Assembly: GCA_910586315.1 (NCBI GenBank)
Contig: CAJUIP010000075.1
Coordinates: 1-8,600 of the forward strand
Length of the DNA: 8,600 nucleotides
Source of the DNA: an uncultured Lachnospiraceae bacterium
Lineage (GTDB): Bacteria > Bacillota > Clostridia > Lachnospirales > Lachnospiraceae
Direction of reading: 5' to 3'
Below, piece by piece: positions 1 to 6,841 of this stretch. The translations under genes were made by a program, and so were the position numbers. How positions within the stretch are numbered: position 1 is the first letter of the stretch; every line of letters starts with the position of its first letter. The notes under the pieces were generated by a model. The model had not been told where the DNA came from and made no database searches. It saw only the letters and a list, made by a program, of their open reading frames with translations.

Positions 1-179
1 TGCTTGGTACGATGGAGGTGTTAGAAGATGCCGAAAGCAAACAGATGATCTGGCAGGAGGGTGATACCATGTATTATTCCAAGGGTGTAACGGATCCGGA
101 TTACTGTGTGTTAAAATTTACCACCATAAAAGGAAGATATTACAGTAACTTTCATTCCGAAGATTTTGAGATTTTATAA
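1..179 (+). CDS. Pyridoxamine 5'-phosphate oxidase-like flavin protein (C-terminal part)
   Basis: The frame is open from the window edge to a TAA at 177-179, giving the last 58 residues. The visible part reads LGTMEVLEDAESKQ, then a W-E-G segment, then DPDYCVLKF and KGRYYSNFHSEDFEIL. This pattern of a beta strand, a short helix, then a D-P-D-Y-x-V-L-x-F strand and a K-G-x-Y-Y strand is typical of the C-terminal half of the general stress protein 26 / pyridoxamine-oxidase-like family. Those proteins form FMN- or F420-binding split barrels in the cytoplasm. The cofactor-binding N-terminal half lies outside the window, so substrate and cofactor cannot be judged. A second frame stays open just past the stop (about 172-258, ending QQKGR). 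It could mean a frameshifted longer C terminus, but the family often ends near this point, so I take TAA 177-179 as the natural end. Confidence 0.7.
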   Translation, partial: LGTMEVLEDAESKQMIWQEGDTMYYSKGVTDPDYCVLKFTTIKGRYYSNFHSEDFEIL

Positions 180-261
180 TTCTTTTAGACAGGCGGTGGA
201 GCATATGGACGTACCTGCGGAATACATAAATGAGTATACGCAGCAGAAAGGACGATAGGAG

Positions 262-774
262 ATGAACATAAACATACGAGTCGCTGTCATGGAGGATTGT
301 GAACGTATTCGTCCACTTCAAAAAGAAATTGCGGATCTGCATCATAATGGCAGGCCTGATATATTTAAAGCCGAAGCCCGCTACTTTACGAAGGAAGCAT
401 TTGCAGAAAGGTTACATGATCCGAAACATACGATTTATATTGCCGAGACAGAAAGTGGCGAAGTGGTGGGATATGCGTTTGCCTGGATTGTTTCTTACAG
501 AAATCACTCTGTGTACGTTGATTTTGACTGTTTTTACATTGATGATATTTGCGTTTTAAAATCTTATCAAAGAAATGGGATAGGAAAAAGATTGTTTGAG
601 CGCTGCAGACAGAAAGCCCAGGACCAGAAGTGCAAAATGTTAGAGCTGGGGGTATGGGAATTCAATAAAGATGCAATTGCTTTTTATGAGAGCTGTGGAA
701 TGACAGACCGCATCCACAGAATGGAATATCGGTTGGATAATTCACATGGAGCGCACATAGAGAACTGCGGCTAA
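262..774 (+). CDS. GNAT family N-acetyltransferase
   Basis: A 170-residue cytoplasmic acetyltransferase that would move an acetyl group from acetyl-CoA to an amine; the substrate cannot be told. The N terminus IRVAVMEDCERIRPLQ is the usual first strand and helix of the fold. Motif A is DDICVLKSYQRNGIGKRLFE, with the acetyl-CoA pyrophosphate loop Q-R-N-G-I-G-K at about residues 103-109. Motif B is NKDAIAFYESCGM at about 135-147, where the N and Y are the usual cofactor-side residues. Length is normal for a stand-alone GNAT. The ATG at 262 is preceded by AAAGGA near 247-252 at good spacing, and GATAGGAG directly abuts it. It begins about 80 nt after the upstream flavin protein gene and could share its transcript. 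I see no strong terminator after it, only a 4-bp hairpin (GCGG/CCGC) near 853-865 followed by AATTTT. Confidence 0.9.
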   Translation: MNINIRVAVMEDCERIRPLQKEIADLHHNGRPDIFKAEARYFTKEAFAERLHDPKHTIYIAETESGEVVGYAFAWIVSYRNHSVYVDFDCFYIDDICVLKSYQRNGIGKRLFERCRQKAQDQKCKMLELGVWEFNKDAIAFYESCGMTDRIHRMEYRLDNSHGAHIENCG

Positions 775-931
775 TATCAAAGAGGATAAATCCCCTGCCC
801 GAAACCAATACAGAGACCATGCTGTCACTCCAATACGCAGCATTCCGGACGCGGTTTTGCCGCAATTTTACCTGAGTTTGGCCGACATTCTTAAGTTTTA
901 ATTAAATCCCTGTTTTACCATCGGTTCTCAC

Positions 932-960
932 TTGCGGAATGTTGTTTTTTCTAGTATAAT
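932..960 (+). promoter_or_regulatory. Sigma-A promoter of the secreted protein gene
   Basis: The -35 box TTGCGG (932-937) is separated by exactly 17 nt from a perfect TATAAT (955-960). The predicted start of transcription near 967 leaves about 40 nt of leader before the ATG at 1007. This promoter excludes a protein start as early as 932, although the frame is open from there. Confidence 0.8.
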
Positions 961-1006
961 GAGTGTAGTTGAAAATGTTAATCTAAGATTGAGGAGAGAT
1001 GAGACG

Positions 1007-1849
1007 ATGAGAATGAAAAAAGCATTACTCTTGGCAGTTATGACCGCAGCGCTTGGAAGCATGAATATGTTTGCGGCGTTTGCAGATGTTGATGCAGCAG
1101 AGCCGGGAAACGAAGAGAACGTGGCTGATGTAAATCTTCAGCTTGGCTGGGTACAGGACGGATCCGAATGGCGCTATTATAATGAGGACGGCTCTGCCCA
1201 TACAGGCTGGGTGAAGGAATCAGATGGACATGGCACAGAGGTGTGGTACTATGTTGATCCGGCCACCGGCTTAATGCTTCACAGCGTAACAAGGGTGATT
1301 GACGGCGTATCCTATTCCTTCAACGAGGACGGAAGCTGGGTTGCTCCGGTAGCAGTTGCTCCCCGTGGAAAATTGACTGGGGGTTCCTTCTATAATACCT
1401 GGTCCAATTTAAAGATTCCGCAGGTAATCGGAAGCACCACCACAGACAATGAGGCTGAGGATTTATTCTCAGACAGTGCATATGCGACAATTGGAAACCC
1501 GAAGGTGACTCATGATCTTTATATGTCTGCAGACTTCGGCGATCTGGAAATTTATTATGCAAATATGAAAGATAAGCCGGATATGGACGCTGCAACATTC
1601 GCCGCAGAGCTTGGAAAGCTTGAAAAAGGAAAAAACGGTCAGGTAAGTGCTGTGGAGGCAGCAACTGTTGCAAACCAGCCCTATTCCAAAGTCAGCATCA
1701 CAAAGACCAATAAAAAAGGGAAACAGTATATTACCACATATTACTGCCGCAAGCTGGACAGCTATATGGTTGTAATCTGCACCAGCGGTTCTATGGGGGA
1801 TTCCAATGCCCTTGCGGATATCGTAAAAGCAATGACAACTGCACAGTAA
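1007..1849 (+). CDS. Secreted protein with cell-wall-binding repeats and an unrecognised C-terminal domain
   Basis: A 280-residue exported protein. Start choice: the frame is open back to 932, but that stretch contains the promoter. ATG 1007 has GAGGAGAG (991-998) at good distance, while the in-frame ATG at 1013 is too far from it. Residues 1-26 form a signal peptide: M-R-M-K-K, a hydrophobic run LLLAVMTAALG, and an A-F-A cleavage site before D27. Residues about 47-114 hold two to three aromatic repeats of the choline-/cell-wall-binding type (GWVQDGSEWRYYNEDGSAHT, then GWVKESDGHG followed by WYYVDPATG, then a degenerate IDGVSYSFNEDGSW). Such repeats usually tether proteins to the envelope. 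Residues about 120-280 form a separate alpha/beta domain beginning GGSFYNTWSNLKIP and ending in a strand CRKLDSYMVVICTSG plus a short helix. I do not recognise this domain. The gene is monocistronic, between its own promoter and terminator. Export and wall association are well supported; the cargo function is unknown. Confidence 0.85.
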   Translation: MRMKKALLLAVMTAALGSMNMFAAFADVDAAEPGNEENVADVNLQLGWVQDGSEWRYYNEDGSAHTGWVKESDGHGTEVWYYVDPATGLMLHSVTRVIDGVSYSFNEDGSWVAPVAVAPRGKLTGGSFYNTWSNLKIPQVIGSTTTDNEAEDLFSDSAYATIGNPKVTHDLYMSADFGDLEIYYANMKDKPDMDAATFAAELGKLEKGKNGQVSAVEAATVANQPYSKVSITKTNKKGKQYITTYYCRKLDSYMVVICTSGSMGDSNALADIVKAMTTAQ

Positions 1850-1863
1850 AAAATAGATAATCG

Positions 1864-1899
1864 GAGATCCTGGAATTAGCCAGGGTCTCTTTTTGTTTT
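1864..1899 (+). terminator. Intrinsic terminator of the secreted protein gene
   Basis: GAGATCCTGG (1864-1873) pairs with CCAGGGTCTC (1880-1889) through ten base pairs, one of them a G-T wobble, around the loop AATTAG. TTTTTGTTTT follows directly. It lies 14 nt after the stop codon. Confidence 0.9.
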
Positions 1900-2126
1900 A
1901 TAGGGTGCACCCAGTTACACGAATGGAGAAAAGTAAGATGGGAGAAGAGTTTTTTCATGAAACAAAAAGAGATTCGTGCGCGCGAATACTTATAAATTTT
2001 AGATAGGTCGGTGTATGGACGGCGGAAAATTAAAAATTTCCATTCGGGATGGTATTTCTAAAAGAAATGGTATATAATGTCTAGGTATGTAAAAGAATAC
2101 CAGAAATACTACAATCAGGAGGAATC
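1900..2126 (+). promoter_or_regulatory. Leader and promoter region of the Fe-S assembly operon
   Basis: A perfect -10 box TATAAT lies at 2073-2078, about 50 nt before the sufC-like ATG. No good -35 box sits 16-18 nt upstream (TGGTAT at 2050-2055 is the nearest), which hints at an activator or repressor. The spacer holds a perfect inverted repeat ATTTC-TAAAA-GAAAT (2054-2068). A second one, GGTAT-N8-ATACC (2084-2101), covers the likely transcription start. Either could be an operator, and Fe-S assembly operons are often controlled by an Rrf2/IscR-type sensor, but neither site matches a motif I can name. Further upstream are a perfect palindrome GGGTGCACCC (1903-1912) and a near-palindrome at 1972-1987 (ATTCG...CGAAT). 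A 22-codon frame at 1938-2006 has GGAGA before its ATG but no recognisable product. Confidence 0.5.
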
Positions 2127-2861
2127 ATGTTAGAACTGCAGAACCTTTCTTTTGGTGTGGCGGAAAACCAGGGGAAAAAAGAAATTTTAAAAAATGTCAG
2201 CCTGAATATTGGTGAGGATAAATTTGTTGTTATAACAGGTCCCAACGGCGGGGGAAAATCTACTTTGGCCAAGCTGATTATGGGAATCGAAAAGCCCGTT
2301 TCCGGAAAAATTCTTTTTGACGGGCAGGACATCACGGAAAAGAATATCACGGAAAGGGCCAACCTGGGCATCAGCTTTGCGTTTCAGCAGCCAGTCCGGT
2401 TTAAAGGCGTTCATGTGCTGGATCTGATCCGCCTGGCGGCGAAAAAACAGCTTTCTGCCGCTGACGCGTGCCAGTATCTGTCAGAGGTGGGACTTTGTGC
2501 CAAGGACTATATAAACAGAGAGGTAAACGCCAGCTTATCCGGCGGCGAGTTAAAGAGGATTGAAATTGCCACGGTCCTTGCAAGAGCTACAAAGCTTTCT
2601 GTGTTTGATGAGCCAGAAGCCGGAATTGATCTCTGGAGTTTTCAGAATCTGATTCAGGTGTTTGAAAAGATGAGAGAAAGGACCAATGGTTCTATCGTTA
2701 TTATTTCCCATCAGGAAAGAATTCTGGAAATTGCCGATGAGATTGTGGTGATTTCCGGCGGCTCTATTTTAAAACATGGAACCAGGGATGAAATTCTGCC
2801 GGAGATTTTGGGAACCGCGTCCGCACCCGGCGGATGCCATTTTTACAGGAGGGACATATAA
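2127..2861 (+). CDS. sufC: SufC-type Fe-S cluster assembly ATPase (SmsC-like)
   Basis: A 244-residue ABC-type ATPase of the SUF system. SufC binds the SufB/SufD scaffold and uses ATP hydrolysis to drive the change that permits Fe-S cluster assembly in the cytosol; it is not a transporter component. Visible motifs are Walker A GPNGGGKST (38-46), Q-loop FQQP (86-89), the ABC signature LSGGELKR (137-144), Walker B KLSVFDEPEAG (156-166) and the switch histidine in ISHQE (H195). FDEPEAGID in place of the usual LDEPTSGLD is a small departure; SufC proteins commonly have LDEIDSGLD here. Length matches the family. The start is fixed by AGGAGG at 2117-2122, four bases before the ATG. Its stop is 2 nt before the next gene, so the two are almost certainly co-translated. 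First gene of the operon; the promoter is probably at 2073-2078. Confidence 0.92.
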   Translation: MLELQNLSFGVAENQGKKEILKNVSLNIGEDKFVVITGPNGGGKSTLAKLIMGIEKPVSGKILFDGQDITEKNITERANLGISFAFQQPVRFKGVHVLDLIRLAAKKQLSAADACQYLSEVGLCAKDYINREVNASLSGGELKRIEIATVLARATKLSVFDEPEAGIDLWSFQNLIQVFEKMRERTNGSIVIISHQERILEIADEIVVISGGSILKHGTRDEILPEILGTASAPGGCHFYRRDI

Positions 2862-2863
2862 TT

Positions 2864-3781
2864 ATGGATAAAATACTGGAAACTCTGCTCGAAAAAGTGG
2901 CTGGACTTCATGAGGTTCCGGAGGGCGCCTATAATATCCGGGCCAATGGTATGATGGCCGGCCGCAACACCACGGCCAATATTGATATTGTAAGCCGTGA
3001 AGACGGAAACGGAATTGATGTTCATATTAAGCCTGGGACCAAACGGGAAAGTGTTCATATTCCCGTGATCTTAAGTCAGACTGGACTGACGGAAACGGTC
3101 TGCAACGATTTTTTCATTGGAGATGATGCGGATGTGACCATCGTTGCAGGCTGCGGTATCCACAACAGCGGCGCCAAAGAGTCCCGCCATGACGGAATTC
3201 ACCGGTTTTTCGTTGGAAAAAAAGCCAGGGTAAAGTATGTGGAAAAGCACTATGGGGATGGCGATGGAACCGGAGGACGTATCATGAATCCCCGAACCGA
3301 GGTGACGATCGAAGAGGGCGGCTATATGGAGATGGAAACCGTGCAGATTAAGGGCGTCGATTCTACAAAGCGAGATACCGTGGCTCATTTAAAGGCGAAC
3401 GCAGCATTGATCGTTCAGGAAAGGCTCATGACCCATGGGACCCAGACTGCAGAGAGTAATTTTGATGTGTCTTTGGACGGAGAAAATTCCAGCGCCAACA
3501 TTGTCTCCCGTTCCGTGGCAAGAGATACGTCCAGCCAGGTATTCTTTTCCAATTTAAGGGGAAATAATCTGTGCGCCGGCCATACAGAGTGCGATGCCAT
3601 CATCATGGATCATGCAAAAATCAGTTCCCTGCCGGAGATTACGGCCAATCATCCGGATGCTGCCCTGATCCATGAGGCTGCCATTGGAAAGATTGCGGGG
3701 GAGCAGATCATAAAGCTCATGACCTTGGGTCTTACCGAGGCGGAGGCGGAAGCACAGATTGTGAATGGGTTTTTGAAATAA
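2864..3781 (+). CDS. Single SufB/SufD-type Fe-S scaffold subunit (SmsB-like)
   Basis: A 305-residue SufBD-core protein, much shorter than E. coli SufB (about 495) or SufD (about 420). It lacks the N-terminal extension and keeps the right-handed beta-helix and C-terminal helices. Near the C terminus HTECDAIIMD and ALIHEAAIGKI align with E. coli SufB NFTQCDSMLIG and LEHEATTSRI. This places C243 and E271 at the positions of the functional SufB residues Cys405 and Glu434, so it looks like a competent scaffold, not a degenerate SufD. The tail GLTEAEAEAQIVNGFLK matches the SufB ending. Start choice: ATG 2864 has AGGAGGG at 2847-2853 and follows the sufC stop by 2 nt. The in-frame ATG at 2834 would overlap sufC and lacks a site. 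With sufC and no second paralogue, sufS or sufU nearby, the pair fits the reported minimal SMS (SmsCB) system. Annotation pipelines usually label it a SufB/SufD family protein. Confidence 0.88.
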   Translation: MDKILETLLEKVAGLHEVPEGAYNIRANGMMAGRNTTANIDIVSREDGNGIDVHIKPGTKRESVHIPVILSQTGLTETVCNDFFIGDDADVTIVAGCGIHNSGAKESRHDGIHRFFVGKKARVKYVEKHYGDGDGTGGRIMNPRTEVTIEEGGYMEMETVQIKGVDSTKRDTVAHLKANAALIVQERLMTHGTQTAESNFDVSLDGENSSANIVSRSVARDTSSQVFFSNLRGNNLCAGHTECDAIIMDHAKISSLPEITANHPDAALIHEAAIGKIAGEQIIKLMTLGLTEAEAEAQIVNGFLK

Positions 3782-4734
3782 TGGTATTAAATTCTATAAA
3801 AAGCGTATTTGCATTGATGTCTCTGATTTTAACAGGTTTTTATTTTTCAGGGAAGAAATGGTTTGGAAAACCGGGGATGGACCTGCTGGCCAAATTTACC
3901 GTGGAGGTCACCCTCCCCTTTTACATGTTTTATAATATTTATAAGGATATCGGAAGCCGAAAAGCCTTGATTTCTCTAATCTTTAAGCTTCCGGTTACCT
4001 TCCTTTTGATTCTCCTGTGCCTTGGACTGGCGGCCCTTGTTGCCGCGGTTTTTAAGGTAAAACCGGGACGGCGGTATACCTTTGCGGCGGCCGCGGGATT
4101 TCCCAACGTGGTTTTTATTGGATTTCCGGTGATTCAGGCTCTGTGGGGAGACTCAATTACCTCGGTGGGAGTCATTTATTACATCTCCAGTACGCTTTTG
4201 TTCTGGACCATCGGAATCTGGCTTATCCGGAAAGACGGAAAATCACAGGACGAGACAGGGGGCTTTTTTTCTAACGTAAAAATGCTGCTTTCTCCTCCTG
4301 TTATGGGAATGTTTCTTGGAATGGCAGTGATTTTAGCAGGCATTCCGGTACCGGATTTTGTTTTGCAGCCTCTTTCTATGATTTCAGGCGTCACTTCACC
4401 GCTGGCTCTCATTTTTATTGGAAGTGTGATTCGCAACATGGACCCGTCTGCCATAAAATTCGGACGGGACCTGTATCTGGCGCTTCTTATGCGGTTTGTA
4501 ATCGTTCCGCTGGCGGCAGCCGCCTTTTTAAGGCCTATTCCGGTTCCTGCTGAGATGAAGCAGGTCTTTTTCATGCTTTCCACCATGCCCGCCATGGCCC
4601 AGATGGGAATTATGGCCAGTCAGTATGAGTGTGATTATGAATTTGCCTGCACGGTTGTTACCGTGACCACAGTCATCAGCTTATTTACGATCCCAGTGTT
4701 TATGTTCCTTATGCAGGCATTTTCCCTTTTTTGA
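3781..4734 (+). CDS. AEC-family (auxin efflux carrier-like) membrane transporter
   Basis: A 317-residue inner-membrane protein with ten hydrophobic segments, at about residues 5-24, 35-54, 62-91, 98-122, 126-149, 169-190, 196-218, 228-250, 260-281 and 287-312. They fall in two sets of five around a hydrophilic loop (151-165), the layout of the AEC / PIN-like family. The first half carries the family's conserved Asn-Gly-Pro region as GFPNVVFIGFPV (106-117). Bacterial members are mostly uncharacterised; some export or import carboxylates such as malate or malonate. Its start codon shares one base with the stop of the scaffold gene (TAATG), and I see no ribosome binding site, so translation probably depends on coupling. 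Co-expression with Fe-S assembly is implied, but a functional link is inference. The substrate is not predictable from sequence. Confidence 0.85.
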   Translation: MVLNSIKSVFALMSLILTGFYFSGKKWFGKPGMDLLAKFTVEVTLPFYMFYNIYKDIGSRKALISLIFKLPVTFLLILLCLGLAALVAAVFKVKPGRRYTFAAAAGFPNVVFIGFPVIQALWGDSITSVGVIYYISSTLLFWTIGIWLIRKDGKSQDETGGFFSNVKMLLSPPVMGMFLGMAVILAGIPVPDFVLQPLSMISGVTSPLALIFIGSVIRNMDPSAIKFGRDLYLALLMRFVIVPLAAAAFLRPIPVPAEMKQVFFMLSTMPAMAQMGIMASQYECDYEFACTVVTVTTVISLFTIPVFMFLMQAFSLF

Positions 4735-4929
4735 TGATTTATATAGTCTCTTAATGGTTCCGGCAGAGAGTCATATGCCTATGGCTGCCATGTTTTTGTA
4801 CGGCCAGCACGGGGAACATGCAGGCCTGTCGGGATGGTTATCTTTGGTTACCTGTTTTTTGGGAGAACAGGATTCTTCTAACCTTCCTCTGCATATTGTA
4901 AAGAAAGGGTCAAAAGCAGGTGGTAGCTC
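4735..4929 (+). promoter_or_regulatory. Gap before the S8 protease with a possible sigma-E-like sporulation promoter
   Basis: GATTCTT (4871-4877), 14 nt, then CATATTGT (4892-4899) resembles the Bacillus sigma-E pattern KMATATT-N14-CATACANT, with five of seven -35 positions and most of the -10 matching. Initiation near 4907 would leave about 23 nt of leader containing AGGTGG. A nested inverted repeat lies just before and across the -35: GGTTACCTGTT (4846-4856) against AACAGG (4866-4871) and TAACC (4879-4883). No terminator with a T-run follows the transporter gene, so read-through from the Fe-S operon remains possible. A 68-codon frame at 4754-4960 has no ribosome site and no recognisable product. 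Confidence 0.3.
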
Positions 4930-6642
4930 ATGGATGACCAGAAGGCGGAAAATCTTCTGAATCTGGCTCTGTCGACGCCGGAGGAGGAACGGGAACAGAC
5001 AGAGGAATTAAACGTGGGATTTGACCAGGCTCAAAAAACCTGGGAGCTGATTGTGAAATATAATGGTGATTTAGGGGGAGTTTTAAAAGAACAGTTTCCC
5101 CGGGTGAAGTTTCGTGCACTGACAGGAGGATATGCCATTTTAATTGTGCCGGAGGATCAGGTAGATCCGGTCATTGCCTTAAAAGAAATTGAATTTGCGG
5201 AGAAACCAAAGAGGCTGTACTTTGCCATCAACAGGGCAAGGGCGGCCTCCTGCCTTACTCCGGTACAGACAGGGGCAGATGGTCTTTCTGGCAAGGGAGT
5301 CCTGGTGGCCATTGTGGATTCGGGAATTGACTATTTCCATGATGATTTCAGAAACGAGGACGGAAGTTCCAGAATTCTGTATCTGAGAGATCAGGTGAGG
5401 GAGAAGGTATACACGAAGGAAGACATTGACGCCGCCCTTCAGACGGGAAGCCGCAGTGCGGCCCAGGAGATCGTCCCGTCGGTGGATCCGAGCGGGCATG
5501 GAACGGCTGTGGCCGGGATTGCAGCGGGAAACGGCCGGGAAAGCGGCGGACGGTACCGGGGAGTGGCCTGGGAAAGCGAGCTTTTGGTGGTGCGGCTTGG
5601 CGTGGCGGATCCGGAGGGATTTCCAAGAACCACACAGATTATGGACGGCCTGGACTTTGTGGTTCAGACTGCAATTTCTCTGGGAAGGCCGGTGGCTGTG
5701 AATTTAAGCTTTGGAAATTCCTATGGCTCCCATGACGGAAACGGACTGTTTGAGCGGTACATTGACTCTCTTACAGAAATGGGGCAGAACGTGTTTGTCA
5801 TTGGAACGGGAAACGAAGGGGATGCGGGCGGCCATACCTCCGGAAGCCTTGAGACAGGGGAAGAGACGGTGATCGAACTTTCCGTGGCGCCCTATGAAAC
5901 AGGATTCGGGGTGCAGCTGTGGAAAAGCTACGAGGATGATATCCGGATTTCTTTGAGAAATCCGTCCGGAACAGTGACGGAACCGGTAAGCAGCCGGCAG
6001 GGCCCCCATGAGATCGACATGGGAGGGGCCAGGGTGCTTCTGTATTATGGGGAACCGGGGCCTTTTAACATGGCTCAGGAGATTTATTTCGATTTTCTGC
6101 CGAAAAATTCCTATGTGGAAAGCGGAATCTGGCGGATCATCCTCAAGGCAGAACGGATTGTGGAGGGGAAATTTGACTTGTGGCTGCCCTCAAGAGGGGC
6201 GATAAACCGTTCCACCAGATTTCTGCGGCCTGTTCCCGACACTACGCTCACCATTCCCTCCACAGCCCTTCGTCCAATCTCCGTGGGGGCCTATGATGAC
6301 TCCATCATGGTCTATGCCGCCTTTACTGGTCGTGGGGATACCAGAAAATACAGGATTCAGAAGCCGGACCTGGTGGCTCCGGGCGTTGGTATCGTTACGG
6401 TAAAAAGTGGCGGAGGTTATGAGCCGGTAACCGGAACGTCCTTTGCGGCGCCTTTTGTGACGGGGGCGGCCGCGCTTCTGATGGAATGGGGGATTATACG
6501 AAATCATGACCCTTATCTGTATGGGGAGAAGGTGAAGGCGTACTTAAGGCGCGGGGCGAAGGCGCTGCCGGGGTTTACGGAGTATCCGAATCCGCAGGTG
6601 GGGTATGGGGCGCTTTGTGTGAGGGATAGCCTGCCGGGGTAG
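4930..6642 (+). CDS. Subtilisin-like S8 serine protease, Csp type
   Basis: A 570-residue S8 family peptidase with the full catalytic set: Asp130 in VLVAIVDSGID, His190 in DPSGHGTAVAG, oxyanion Asn295 in GTGNEGDAGGH and Ser504 in VTGTSFAAPFVTG. There is no signal peptide or membrane segment. Residues 1 to about 105 look like a propeptide domain. Residues about 305-445, between the Asn and Ser motifs, are beta-rich and fit the jelly-roll insertion of clostridial Csp proteases. In Clostridium perfringens CspB cleaves the pro-form of the cortex hydrolase SleC during spore germination, and Csp proteins are about this size and lack export signals. Lachnospiraceae carry several such paralogues, so I infer a spore-associated protease without claiming it is CspB; a role in cytoplasmic protein turnover is the alternative. 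ATG 4930 follows AGGTGG at 4918-4923. The in-frame ATGs downstream lack a site. Confidence 0.88.
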   Translation: MDDQKAENLLNLALSTPEEEREQTEELNVGFDQAQKTWELIVKYNGDLGGVLKEQFPRVKFRALTGGYAILIVPEDQVDPVIALKEIEFAEKPKRLYFAINRARAASCLTPVQTGADGLSGKGVLVAIVDSGIDYFHDDFRNEDGSSRILYLRDQVREKVYTKEDIDAALQTGSRSAAQEIVPSVDPSGHGTAVAGIAAGNGRESGGRYRGVAWESELLVVRLGVADPEGFPRTTQIMDGLDFVVQTAISLGRPVAVNLSFGNSYGSHDGNGLFERYIDSLTEMGQNVFVIGTGNEGDAGGHTSGSLETGEETVIELSVAPYETGFGVQLWKSYEDDIRISLRNPSGTVTEPVSSRQGPHEIDMGGARVLLYYGEPGPFNMAQEIYFDFLPKNSYVESGIWRIILKAERIVEGKFDLWLPSRGAINRSTRFLRPVPDTTLTIPSTALRPISVGAYDDSIMVYAAFTGRGDTRKYRIQKPDLVAPGVGIVTVKSGGGYEPVTGTSFAAPFVTGAAALLMEWGIIRNHDPYLYGEKVKAYLRRGAKALPGFTEYPNPQVGYGALCVRDSLPG

Positions 6643-6841
6643 AGATGAGGGGAATTTTGAGATAATAAGCGCTTTGTTTTGTGATACATTATGTCGAATA
6701 AAAAACTTATTATGTTTAATTCGGAATAAATCGAATGAAATTAACCTATGAGATATGAAAAATGCAAATTGTATTTCAAATATAGTTGTGTATACAATAT
6801 GATAATGGTATGATGTAAATAAGAAATACGGAGGATTGTTT
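6643..6841 (+). promoter_or_regulatory. AT-rich junction with tandem promoter signals and an inverted-repeat operator candidate
   Basis: Composition changes sharply to AT-rich soon after the protease stop, and no T-tailed terminator for the protease is visible. The strongest promoter is TTGTGT (6786-6791), 17 nt, TATGAT (6809-6814), with an extended -10 TGG just before it. An overlapping alternative is TTGTAT (6769-6774), 18 nt, TACAAT (6793-6798). The latter boxes lie inside a perfect inverted repeat, ATTGTAT (6768-6774) and ATACAAT (6792-6798), which would place a repressor across both promoters. A strong ribosome site GGAGG follows at 6830-6834. Three CGAAT-type half sites (6695-6699, 6719-6723 inverted, 6732-6736) lie further upstream and remain unexplained. 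Confidence 0.55.

Noticed and set aside
662..865. Minus-strand frame across the end of the GNAT gene
   Set aside because: It mostly overlaps the antisense of a convincing GNAT coding region and has no recognisable domain or ribosome site.
853..875. Terminator of the GNAT gene
   Set aside because: The stem is only four base pairs (GCGG/CCGC) and the following AATTTTACC is a poor T-run.
932..1006. N-terminal extension of the secreted protein (start at TTG 932)
   Set aside because: The -35 and -10 boxes lie inside it, and ATG 1007 has a good ribosome site and begins a proper signal peptide.
2834..2863. Earlier ATG start for the SufB/D-type scaffold
   Set aside because: It overlaps the sufC end, lacks a ribosome site, and the AGGAGGG at 2847-2853 serves ATG 2864.
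4754..4960. 68-codon plus-strand frame before the protease
   Set aside because: No ribosome site, no recognisable product, overlap with the protease start, and passage through the putative promoter.
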